7,963 nt of DNA, from positions 1 to 7,963 of the forward strand of contig JBJSXF010000092.1 of the NCBI GenBank assembly GCA_046086225.1, read 5' to 3'. The notes beneath the pieces are model-generated. The model ran no database searches, was not told the origin of the DNA, and saw only the letters and a list, made by a program, of their open reading frames with translations. A program made the position numbers and the translations under genes. Position 1 is the first letter of the stretch. Each line of letters starts with the position of its first letter. Below are positions 1-6,343 of the stretch, one piece after another. This DNA comes from JBJSXF01 sp046086225. Lineage in GTDB: Bacteria > Actinomycetota > Acidimicrobiia > IMCC26256 > PALSA-610.

Positions 1-1169
1 CCGAGGATGTTGCGCATGATGTCGGAGGTGCCGCCCTCGATGGTGTTGGCCTGGGCCCGCAGGAACCCCGAGGCGACGGCGCTCGCCGTGTCGGCGGCCG
101 CGCCGACCCGGCCGACCCGCTCGATGCGGGAGAGGTTCCGACCCTCCCAGGCGATCGCCGACGCGCCCTCGAGGTCGATGGCGAGGTTCTGGAGACGCTG
201 GTTGAACTCGGCCTGCTGGAGCTTGGTGATCGACCCCTCAGGCCCGGCCTCGGATCCGCTCTTGCGCTTCGCCGCGGCGCGCTGGTTGTTGATGCGGATG
301 AGGGTCGACTCGATGTAGGCCTGCGCGAGCGCCTGCCGCACGAGTCGGTCCTCCGTGCCCCGGTGCCGGTCGATGAGCTTCTGCACCGGGCTCCCGCCCA
401 CCGCCTCGCCACCGATCGACCCCGCGCCGGACAGCGAGACCCGCTCGTTCATGAGGGTCGTGATCGCGACCTTCCACCCGTCGCCCTCGCGACCCAGACG
501 CCAGGAGTCCTGCACGCGCGCATCGGCGAAGAACACCTCGTTGAACTCCGCGTCCCCGGTGATCTGCACGAGCGGTCGCACCTCGATGCCCGGCGCCTGC
601 ATGTCGACGATCAGGTACGAGAGGCCCCGGTGCTTCGGCGCCTCGGAGTTGGTGCGGGCGAGGCAGATCCCCCACCGGGCGAACTGCGCGTAGGAGGTCC
701 AGACCTTCTGGCCGGTGAGCCGCCAGCCGCCGTCCACCTTCTCGGCCCGGGTCTGCAGCGACGCCAGATCGGATCCGGCGTCGGGCTCGCTGAAGAGCTG
801 GCACCAGATCTCTTCGGCGGTGAGGATCGTCGGGAGCCACCGGGCCTTCTGCGCCTCGGTGCCGTGCACGAGCAGCGTCGGTCCGGCGAGGTTGATGCCC
901 ACCCGGTTGATCGGCTGGAGCGCCCGCGACCGGGCGTACTCCATGTTGAACAGCGCCACCTCGACCGGGGTCGCGCCCCGACCACCGAATTCCCGGGGCC
1001 AGTGGATGCCGACCCACCGGTCGGCGGCCATCCGGGCCTGCCAGCGCCGCCCGTATTCGACCTCGTCGGCGATGGTGGCGAAGCGCGGGGCGGGCTCGGC
1101 GTTCGCCGCCAACCACTCCCGCACCTCGGCCGCGAATGCCGCTTCGGCGGCAGTGAACGAGAGGTCCAT
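1..1169 (-). CDS. Acyl-CoA dehydrogenase family protein (3' end cut by window edge)
   Basis: FAD-dependent flavoenzyme of the acyl-CoA dehydrogenase family, which removes hydrogen across the alpha-beta bond of an acyl-CoA and passes electrons to an electron-transfer flavoprotein in the cytosol. The frame is open from the ATG at 1169 to the left edge, giving 389 full codons, so only the extreme C-terminus is missing. Visible landmarks are an N-terminal helical domain, the middle-domain signature QLFSEPDAGSD at residues 124-134, LTGQKVWTS at 151-159, and near the cut end ANTIEGGTSDIMRN (374-387), where Glu378 aligns with the catalytic base of many family members. A linker around 300-312 (KRKSGSEAGPEGS) is typical of actinobacterial FadE-type homologues. 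The start lies 39 bases from the divergent hydrolase start. No clear ribosome site precedes it, and a TATCCT box 8 bases upstream suggests a leaderless mRNA. The specific acyl-CoA substrate cannot be told from sequence. Confidence 0.95.
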   Translation of the reverse strand, partial: MDLSFTAAEAAFAAEVREWLAANAEPAPRFATIADEVEYGRRWQARMAADRWVGIHWPREFGGRGATPVEVALFNMEYARSRALQPINRVGINLAGPTLLVHGTEAQKARWLPTILTAEEIWCQLFSEPDAGSDLASLQTRAEKVDGGWRLTGQKVWTSYAQFARWGICLARTNSEAPKHRGLSYLIVDMQAPGIEVRPLVQITGDAEFNEVFFADARVQDSWRLGREGDGWKVAITTLMNERVSLSGAGSIGGEAVGGSPVQKLIDRHRGTEDRLVRQALAQAYIESTLIRINNQRAAAKRKSGSEAGPEGSITKLQQAEFNQRLQNLAIDLEGASAIAWEGRNLSRIERVGRVGAAADTASAVASGFLRAQANTIEGGTSDIMRNIL

Positions 1170-1177
1170 CGGCGCCG

Positions 1178-1183
1178 AGGATA
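1178..1183 (-). promoter_or_regulatory. Possible -10 box for leaderless acyl-CoA dehydrogenase transcript
   Basis: TATCCT fits the actinobacterial TAnnnT -10 pattern and lies 8 bases before the ATG at 1169, so transcription could begin at or next to the start codon. No purine-rich ribosome site lies between. No convincing -35 element is seen. Inference from pattern and spacing only. Confidence 0.4.
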
Positions 1184-1195
1184 GAGCCCGAGCCG

Positions 1196-1201
1196 TAGGC
1201 T
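1196..1201 (+). promoter_or_regulatory. Possible -10 box for leaderless hydrolase operon transcript
   Basis: TAGGCT fits TAnnnT and is followed by seven bases (CCCCCCG) and then the ATG at 1209. There is no ribosome binding site in this gap, so a leaderless mRNA starting at the ATG is the simplest reading. It lies 13 bases from the opposing -10 box, so the two promoters share the same short divergent region. Inference only. Confidence 0.4.
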
Positions 1202-1208
1202 CCCCCCG

Positions 1209-2066
1209 ATGGGCGTGGACCTCACCGGCGCCGCCGACTTGCACTGCCACTTCGGGCCCGACGCCCACCGCGCCCGCTCGGTCGACGCCTTCGCCGCGGC
1301 CCGGGAAGCCGCCGCCGCCGGTCACCGAGCGGTGGTGCTGAAGTCGCACGACGCCCCGACCCCCACCCTGGCCTGGGCGGTGCAGCAGACCGTCGAAGGC
1401 GGGACCTCGGTGTTCGGGGGCATCTGTTGCGACCGCGAGGTCGGCGGCGTGAACCCGGCCGCAGTCGAGGTCGCCCTGCGCCTCGGGGCCCGGATCGTGT
1501 GGCTCCCGACCCTCTCCAGCCGCCAGGACGTCGAGAACGGCGTGGCCGCCCGGCTCGGCATTCCCGGACCCGGCCTCACGGTCACCGATGCCGACGGCGA
1601 TCTCCTCCCCGAGACCCGTGAGGTGCTCGCCCTCGTCGCCGAGCACGGTGCCGTACTCGCCACCGGCCACGTCAGCGCGGCCGAGCACTACGCCGTCGTG
1701 CGGGAGTTCGCGTCCTCCGGGCGGGTGCTCGTCACCCACGCCCGGGAGGAGCTGGCCGGCCCCAACCTCACCGTCGCGCAGTGCGCCGAACTGGCCGACC
1801 TCGGCGCCCGGATCGAGCTCTGTGCCATGACCTGCATCGGCGCGCTCGCAACCCGCAGCGTGGCCGACGTGGTGGCCACCATCCGGGCCGTCGGCGTCGG
1901 ACGCATCACCCTGGGCACCGACTTCGGCCAGGCGGTGAACCCGCACCCTGCGGCCGGGCTGCAGACCTACGCCGACGCGCTTTGGGGCGAGGGTTTGACC
2001 GAGACCGAGATCCGCACGATGGCCTGCGCCAACCCACTCGCCCTGCTCGACCTCGAGGAGACCTGA
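1209..2066 (+). CDS. DUF6282-type metal-dependent hydrolase (amidohydrolase-like)
   Basis: A 285-residue protein that looks like a DUF6282-type TIM-barrel hydrolase related to the amidohydrolase/PHP group. The metal-site pattern is visible in order: DLHCH at residues 10-14 (His12, His14) on the first strand, LKSH at 44-47 (Lys45, His47), TGH at 152-154, THA at 176-178 and LGTDFG at 235-240 (Asp238). This order of HxH, Lys, His, His and Asp is what an amidohydrolase-like active site needs, so the enzyme is probably active and cytosolic; no signal peptide is seen. The substrate is unknown. It is first of three genes: its TGA overlaps the next ATG by one base, so the downstream gene is translationally coupled. 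The ATG at 1209 is favoured because it immediately precedes the conserved HxH strand and follows a -10-like box. Confidence 0.85.
   Translation: MGVDLTGAADLHCHFGPDAHRARSVDAFAAAREAAAAGHRAVVLKSHDAPTPTLAWAVQQTVEGGTSVFGGICCDREVGGVNPAAVEVALRLGARIVWLPTLSSRQDVENGVAARLGIPGPGLTVTDADGDLLPETREVLALVAEHGAVLATGHVSAAEHYAVVREFASSGRVLVTHAREELAGPNLTVAQCAELADLGARIELCAMTCIGALATRSVADVVATIRAVGVGRITLGTDFGQAVNPHPAAGLQTYADALWGEGLTETEIRTMACANPLALLDLEET
2055..2060 (+). promoter_or_regulatory. Ribosome binding site for the AhpD-like gene
   Basis: GAGGAG lies five bases before the ATG at 2066, inside the last codons of the hydrolase gene. It fixes the start of the downstream gene at the TGATG overlap. Confidence 0.7.
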
Positions 2067-2563
2067 TGCCCCGCATCGACGTACCCGACGGCCCCGGCGA
2101 CCCCGAAGCCCGGGTGTGGGTCCTGCAGCCGCACATGGGCGTAGCCGCCGCCGCGCTCAGCCAGGCCGTGTACGAGCGCAGCATCCTGCCGGTGCGCGAA
2201 CGCGAGCTCGCCCGCATCCGCATCGCCGGCATCAACGGGTGCACCATCTGCCTCTCCTGGCGCTCGACGCCCGGCGCCGAGGGCGCAGTGACCGAAGCGG
2301 AGTACGCCGCCGTCGCCTCCGGAACGATCCCCTCCACGTGCTCGCCCCGGGAGGCGCTCGCCGTCGACTACGCGACCCGCTTCGCCACCGACCACGGATC
2401 GCTCGACGATGCGGCGTTCGCCACCCTGCGGGCCGAGTTCACGGACGCCGAGCTCCTCGACCTCACCGTCTGCGTCGCCGGGTGGCTCGCGCTCGGCCGC
2501 ACTCTGCACGTGCTCGGGATCGACGACCACTGCCGGCTCGACGCCCGCCCCCCGACCCGATGA
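2066..2563 (+). CDS. Carboxymuconolactone decarboxylase / AhpD-like protein
   Basis: A 165-residue all-alpha protein of the carboxymuconolactone decarboxylase superfamily, which contains true decarboxylases and AhpD-like alkylhydroperoxidases with a redox-active CxxC. The core reads RELARIRIAGINGCTIC (residues 46-62), with Cys59 and Cys62 forming CxxC and Glu47 upstream as in AhpD-like proteins. The residue four after the second Cys, usually His in the CxxCxxxH motif, is Arg66 here, so the AhpD proton relay is altered or absent. The second half (TDAELLDLTVCVAGWLALGR, 126-145) is the usual second helical segment. It overlaps the hydrolase stop by one base (TGATG) and the nitroreductase start by four (ATGA). 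A redox or peroxide-related role beside the flavoprotein is plausible; a decarboxylase role is also possible. Confidence 0.88.
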   Translation: MPRIDVPDGPGDPEARVWVLQPHMGVAAAALSQAVYERSILPVRERELARIRIAGINGCTICLSWRSTPGAEGAVTEAEYAAVASGTIPSTCSPREALAVDYATRFATDHGSLDDAAFATLRAEFTDAELLDLTVCVAGWLALGRTLHVLGIDDHCRLDARPPTR

Positions 2564-3156
2564 CCGACGACCTCTTCGCCGTCGTCGGCCGCCAGCGCGC
2601 GCACCGGGCCTTCACCGACGAACCCGTCGCCGACACGGTCGTGGCCCGGTTGCTCGAAGCGGCGACCTTCGCGCCCAGCGCCGAGAACCGCCAGCCCTGG
2701 GAGTTCGTCGTCGTCCGCGACCCTGATGTGCGGGCCCGCATCGGCGAGATCACCGAACGAGCCTGGACGGGCCACGGACGTTCGTTCTCAGAGACGCGCC
2801 TCGCCCCGGGCCTCCTCGCCGACGTGGATGCCGGGGCCACCGGCGGCGTCGCCGCGGCCCCGGTGCTGATCGTGGTCTGCGCCGACACCGAGCGGGGGCT
2901 GGCGATCACCGCCCCGTCGTCGGTGTTCCCGGCGATCCAGAACCTGCTGCTCGCGGCCACGGCGCTCGGGCTCGGCAGCGCGCTCACCACGATCGCGACC
3001 GGCGGTGCCGACCTCGCCGACGCCCTCGGCCTGCCCGACCACGTGCTCCCGCTCGCGGTGCTGCCCATCGGGCACCCGGCCCGCCCCCTCGGCCCGCCCC
3101 GCCGAGACCCGTTCACGGCGCACACCCACCGCGACCGCTTCGGCCGTACCTGGTAG
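2560..3156 (+). CDS. Nitroreductase family flavoprotein
   Basis: A 198-residue FMN-dependent nitroreductase-fold protein. Members of this family use NAD(P)H and FMN to reduce nitro compounds, quinones or enones, or do flavin chemistry on metabolites; the substrate here is unknown. The N-terminal FMN phosphate-binding segment RQRAHRAF (residues 11-18) corresponds to the family's RRSxRxF, followed by FAPSAENRQPWEFVVV (37-52), the flavin-binding SxxNxQPW signature. SSVFPAIQNLLLAATALGLG (120-139) is the conserved dimer-interface helix, and LPIGHPA (168-174) is the family's C-terminal motif. The start ATG overlaps the preceding stop in an ATGA quartet with no separate ribosome site, implying coupled translation. 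Last gene of the plus-strand operon. Confidence 0.92.
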   Translation: MTDDLFAVVGRQRAHRAFTDEPVADTVVARLLEAATFAPSAENRQPWEFVVVRDPDVRARIGEITERAWTGHGRSFSETRLAPGLLADVDAGATGGVAAAPVLIVVCADTERGLAITAPSSVFPAIQNLLLAATALGLGSALTTIATGGADLADALGLPDHVLPLAVLPIGHPARPLGPPRRDPFTAHTHRDRFGRTW

Positions 3157-3169
3157 CCGAACACCGTCC

Positions 3170-3189
3170 GTCGGGTCCCGACCCTCGGG
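3170..3189. terminator. Overlapping hairpins between convergent operons
   Basis: The 42-base gap between the nitroreductase stop and the oxidoreductase stop holds GTCGGG-T-CCCGAC (3170-3182) and, sharing its right arm, CCCGA-CCC-TCGGG (3177-3189). The two folds exclude each other. There is no T-tract on either strand, so this is not a classical intrinsic terminator, but GC-rich hairpins without a T-tract are common between convergent actinobacterial genes. A bidirectional terminator is likely but unproven. Confidence 0.4.
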
Positions 3190-3198
3190 CGCCGCACG

Positions 3199-4281
3199 TC
3201 AGGCGCCGACCGCGACCCGTGCACCCCCGGCGGCCGCCGACGCCCGCACCGCGTCGAGCACCTCGGTGACCGCGACCCCGTCGGTGAAGGTCGGCGGCGC
3301 AACGTCCGGCTCGACATCAGTCTCGGCCATTCGCCCTTCGACCCCGGCCCGCAGCACGGCGCACAAGCGCGTGTAGGGCCCGAGCTCGAGGTGGGTGAAC
3401 CGCTCCCGCGGGTCGGTGACGTCCTCGGGCGGGGCCGGGAGCGCGAGCTCGGGCGGCACCTCGAGCACCCGGGTGCCGTCGGCATCGGCGAAGCGCACCT
3501 CCGCCCCCCGCACCATCACGGTGCCGGCCGTACCGCCGACCGCGGTGAGCGCCGGACGGCCGTCGAGCCACGACGCCGCCGTCTGCTGGAGCACACCGGT
3601 CACGCCCGAGCGCATCGTGGCCAGGATCACGAACGAATCCTCCGCCCCGGCGCGCCGGGCCGAGACGACCGGCAGCACGGCCGAGACCGCGGCCACCTCG
3701 CCGAGCCAGGTGCGGAGCTGATCGACGAGGTGCGAGCCCGACGCCCCCAGCCAACCGCCGCCGCGGCTCGGGTCGAACCACCACTCGGGCATTCGCTTCG
3801 CCGGATCGGCGACGAGCCCGGAGTACATGACGAGGCTGAAGGTGCGCGGCTCGCCCAGGAGACCGTCACGGATGGCCCGGGCCACGAGGATGCGGTCGGG
3901 GTTCCAGCGGAACTCGTGGCCGACGAGGTGGGTGACGCCGGCCCGGGTGGCCGCCGCGAGCATGGCCCGCGCTTCGGTCGCGTCGAGGGCGAACGGCTTC
4001 TCGCACAGCACGTGCCGACCCGCCGCGGTCACCTCGGCCACGAGCGGCGCGTGGGTGGCGGGCGGGGTCGCGATCGTCACCGCCTCGACGCCGGGGATCG
4101 TGAGCGCCTCGGCGAGCGAAGTGCACGACTGCGGCACCCCGAGCCCCGCGGCCCGCCGGCCGGTGCGCTCGGCGTCGCGACCGACGAGCGCGCGAACGTC
4201 GAATCCCGCGGCCCGCAGCGCGGGCACGTGCACCCGAGCCCCGAAACCGGTGCCGACGACGATCGCGCCGGGTGCGCCCAC
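3199..4281 (-). CDS. Gfo/Idh/MocA family NAD(P)-dependent oxidoreductase
   Basis: A 360-residue cytosolic dehydrogenase of the Gfo/Idh/MocA family, which oxidises or reduces hydroxyl/keto groups on sugars, inositols and related polyols. The N-terminal Rossmann fold starts almost at once with AIVVGTGFGA (residues 6-15, GxGxxG-type). CEKPFA at 93-98 carries the family's EKP motif with Lys95, and SGSHLVDQL (181-189) supplies His184 and Asp187, the usual catalytic HxxD region. The C-terminal domain is complete. The GTG start at 4281 follows the stop of the upstream dehydrogenase by two bases and has GAGGG (4291-4295) nine bases upstream. The same frame remains open far upstream, but that extension would lie inside the hydroxyacid dehydrogenase gene and is rejected. 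Fourth and last gene of the selenoprotein operon. Substrate unknown. Confidence 0.93.
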   Translation of the reverse strand: MGAPGAIVVGTGFGARVHVPALRAAGFDVRALVGRDAERTGRRAAGLGVPQSCTSLAEALTIPGVEAVTIATPPATHAPLVAEVTAAGRHVLCEKPFALDATEARAMLAAATRAGVTHLVGHEFRWNPDRILVARAIRDGLLGEPRTFSLVMYSGLVADPAKRMPEWWFDPSRGGGWLGASGSHLVDQLRTWLGEVAAVSAVLPVVSARRAGAEDSFVILATMRSGVTGVLQQTAASWLDGRPALTAVGGTAGTVMVRGAEVRFADADGTRVLEVPPELALPAPPEDVTDPRERFTHLELGPYTRLCAVLRAGVEGRMAETDVEPDVAPPTFTDGVAVTEVLDAVRASAAAGGARVAVGA

Positions 4282-4283
4282 CC

Positions 4284-5222
4284 TCAGTAGCCCTCGGCGG
4301 GATCGACCACGTGGAGCAGCGGCTCGCCGTTCGCGAACCGGCCGACGTTCTCGATGAGGATGTCGAGCACGGTGTCGAGTCCGCCGGGCGAGTACCAGGA
4401 GACGTGGGCCGCGACCCGCACCTGCGGGTGCGCGTACAGCCAGTGCCCGTCGGGCAGCGGCTCGGGATCGACGGTGTCGAGGGTGGCCGCGCCGACGATG
4501 CCGGCATCGAGCGCGGTCCGCAGCGCGTCCTGATCGACGAGCGAGCCCCGGGCGATGTTCACGAGGTGCACGCCCGGGGTCATGCGGGCGAAGGCGTCGG
4601 CGTCGAGCAGGTGCCGGGTGCGGGCCGTGGCCGGCGCGCAGAGCACGACGTGATCGGCCCCCGGGAGCAGCTCGGCGAGCGAGCCGACCACCTCGACCCC
4701 CGGGACCGGGCTCGGAGCCGCCGTGCGCCGCAGGGCCCGCACGTGCATCCCGAACGCGAGCGCCCGGGCGGCGATCGCACTCCCGATGCCACCCAGCCCG
4801 ACAAGGGCCAGCGTCGCGCCGTGCACCCGGTCGAACCGCGGCTCGGGGAAGTTCCAGTGGCGGGGCGGCTCGGCGAGGAAGGTCTCGGGCATGCGCTTGG
4901 CCCGGCCGAGGATCGCGGCCATCACCCACTCCGAGATCGGCACCGCGCTCGCCCCGCGGGCACAGGTGACCGTGCGACCGGCGAAGACCTCGGCCGGCAC
5001 CTTGTCGGCCCCGGTGCCGGTGAGCTGCACCCAGCGCACGCCGGCCGCATCGATCCAGGGCAGGAGACGGTCCCAGCCGAGGTAGCCCCCGAAGAAGGCG
5101 TCGGCCGTGAGATCCGGCGGCGGCGCGCCGTCCCCGACGCCCACGAGCTCGACCCCCGGGCACTCGGCCGTGATCCGGTGGGCTTGGGGCGAGTCGAGGC
5201 CGACCTGTACGAGGAGTCGCAC
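4284..5222 (-). CDS. D-isomer-specific 2-hydroxyacid dehydrogenase, NAD-binding
   Basis: A 312-residue cytosolic dehydrogenase interconverting a D-2-hydroxyacid and a 2-keto acid with NAD(P). The catalytic triad of the family is visible: Arg225 in NIARGSLVD (222-230), Glu254 in DTVDPEPLP (249-257) and His273 in VAAHVSW (270-276). The nucleotide-binding loop is VGLGGIGSAIA (141-151). The length matches the family, including the split N-terminal catalytic half. The residues around Glu254 and His273 differ from the common DVFxxEPLP and TPH patterns, so it is not an obvious phosphoglycerate or glyoxylate enzyme. The start is a GTG, two bases after the upstream TGA, with a G-run (5231-5235) eight bases before it. 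The tight 2-base spacing on both sides indicates one transcript with the 358-residue gene and the Gfo/Idh/MocA gene. Confidence 0.93.
   Translation of the reverse strand: MRLLVQVGLDSPQAHRITAECPGVELVGVGDGAPPPDLTADAFFGGYLGWDRLLPWIDAAGVRWVQLTGTGADKVPAEVFAGRTVTCARGASAVPISEWVMAAILGRAKRMPETFLAEPPRHWNFPEPRFDRVHGATLALVGLGGIGSAIAARALAFGMHVRALRRTAAPSPVPGVEVVGSLAELLPGADHVVLCAPATARTRHLLDADAFARMTPGVHLVNIARGSLVDQDALRTALDAGIVGAATLDTVDPEPLPDGHWLYAHPQVRVAAHVSWYSPGGLDTVLDILIENVGRFANGEPLLHVVDPAEGY
4291..4295 (-). promoter_or_regulatory. Ribosome binding site for the Gfo/Idh/MocA gene
   Basis: On the minus strand GAGGG lies nine bases before the GTG at 4281, within the last codons of the hydroxyacid dehydrogenase. 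Together with the Rossmann motif beginning six codons in, it decides this start over far-upstream alternatives. Confidence 0.55.
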
Positions 5223-5224
5223 CG

Positions 5225-6301
5225 TCAGAACCCCCGGGTCACGGCCCGGGTGGGCCCGAAGGAGTGGAGGGCGAAGGCGTGGAGGTTGCCGAGCCCGCCG
5301 TTCACGAGCACGAGCAGGTGCTCGGGCGCTTCCACGAGGTGCACGTCACCGTGGTCATCGACCCGTCCGGCCTCCTCGATCGCCCGGCGGTGCGACTCGG
5401 GCCAGAAGGAGAGCGGCAGCCGGGCGTGGTGGTGGAGCCGCTCCTGCACATCGGCGATGTCGGGGTACGCGGCCGCGATGAGGTCGGCCCAGGGCGGCGC
5501 GAGCGCCACCATGATCTCGGTACCGTGGTGGCGACCGATGAACGCATTCGTCCCGGGGAAGGCGAGCGACTTGCCGATCACGGCCAGGAGGTCGGCGCCG
5601 TTGTCGGCCACGGTGTCGGCGATGTCGATCGTGCCCGTCGCGCCGTGCACCGTGACCGCGTCGCCGGCGACGCCGCGTCGGGCCGCGAAGGGCGCCCACG
5701 GCGAACGCTCCTCCCATTCGGCGACGCAGATGCCGCTCACCCGGCCCGGCTGACCGAACACGCTCTTGGAGGTGAGGCCGACCCGCTGGCCCCCGACGTT
5801 ACGCATGAGGAGTCGGGTCGCCCGGCCGATCGATGCCCCCGGGCCCGCCTCGCCCCCGAAGCACCCGGCTCCCATGGGCAGTCCGAGCGCGTGGCGCACC
5901 GGGCCGTTCGCCACGAGGGCGGGCACCACGCTGCAGGTCGTGGTGTTGAGCGCGAACAGGTTGAACTGCGGGTCGGCCATCGCCGCGATCGCCGCGATCA
6001 GCAACGGCATCGATTCGGGCGGCGCCCCCGCCATCACCGCGTTCGCCGCGATCTTCTCGACCGTCGCCCGACCGTTGCGAGGCGGGACCTCGGCGATGAG
6101 CTCGTCGGGGAACCGGCCCGAGGCGGCGACGTGCTCGCGCACGCGCGCTTCGGTCGGGGGCACGAGGGGCAGGCCGTCACCGAACCCGGCCGCGGTCGCG
6201 AAGCGCAGGAACTCAACCGGATCCTCGTCGACCTCGAGCCGACCCGAGGTCAGCCAGTCGATCTCGCAGCCCTCGGGTCCGCAGTCGCGCTCGACCACCA
6301 C
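5225..6301 (-). CDS. Conserved protein of unknown function, partner of the UGSC selenoprotein
   Basis: A 358-residue protein without an assigned function that I can name. It has a family-like motif GDGLPLVPPT (residues 41-50), followed by ATVEKIAANAVMAGAPPE (79-96), an alanine-rich helix, TTTCSVVPALVANGPVR (120-136), and a Gly-rich segment GAGCFGGEAGPGASIGR (144-160). From memory, proteins with this DGLP-VPPT / VEKIA-NAVMAG / NGP-R pattern recur beside UGSC-family genes, but I cannot verify that here. Cysteines are at 7, 12, 123, 147 and 192; C7 and C12 form a CxxxxC close to the N-terminus. There is no signal peptide or convincing transmembrane segment. The start is a GTG (6301) or the GTG next to it (6298), with only a weak GAGA (6310-6313) before it. 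It follows the selenoprotein stop by 42 bases in the same frame. Function: unknown; a substrate-binding or catalytic partner for the Sec protein is a guess. Confidence 0.85.
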   Translation of the reverse strand: MVVERDCGPEGCEIDWLTSGRLEVDEDPVEFLRFATAAGFGDGLPLVPPTEARVREHVAASGRFPDELIAEVPPRNGRATVEKIAANAVMAGAPPESMPLLIAAIAAMADPQFNLFALNTTTCSVVPALVANGPVRHALGLPMGAGCFGGEAGPGASIGRATRLLMRNVGGQRVGLTSKSVFGQPGRVSGICVAEWEERSPWAPFAARRGVAGDAVTVHGATGTIDIADTVADNGADLLAVIGKSLAFPGTNAFIGRHHGTEIMVALAPPWADLIAAAYPDIADVQERLHHHARLPLSFWPESHRRAIEEAGRVDDHGDVHLVEAPEHLLVLVNGGLGNLHAFALHSFGPTRAVTRGF

Positions 6302-6343
6302 GGCGGCATTCTCACACGATCCCGACCCCGACGCCCGCCCGCG

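Noticed and set aside
238..1116. A 292-codon minus-strand frame within the acyl-CoA dehydrogenase
   Set aside because: It is out of frame with the clear acyl-CoA dehydrogenase signatures and has Arg/Gly/Ala-rich shadow composition.
4282..5163. Upstream in-frame extension of the Gfo/Idh/MocA gene to about 654 residues
   Set aside because: The extension lies in another frame of the hydroxyacid dehydrogenase, reads as Arg/Gly/Ala-rich shadow sequence, and the Rossmann motif begins right after GTG 4281, which has its own ribosome site.
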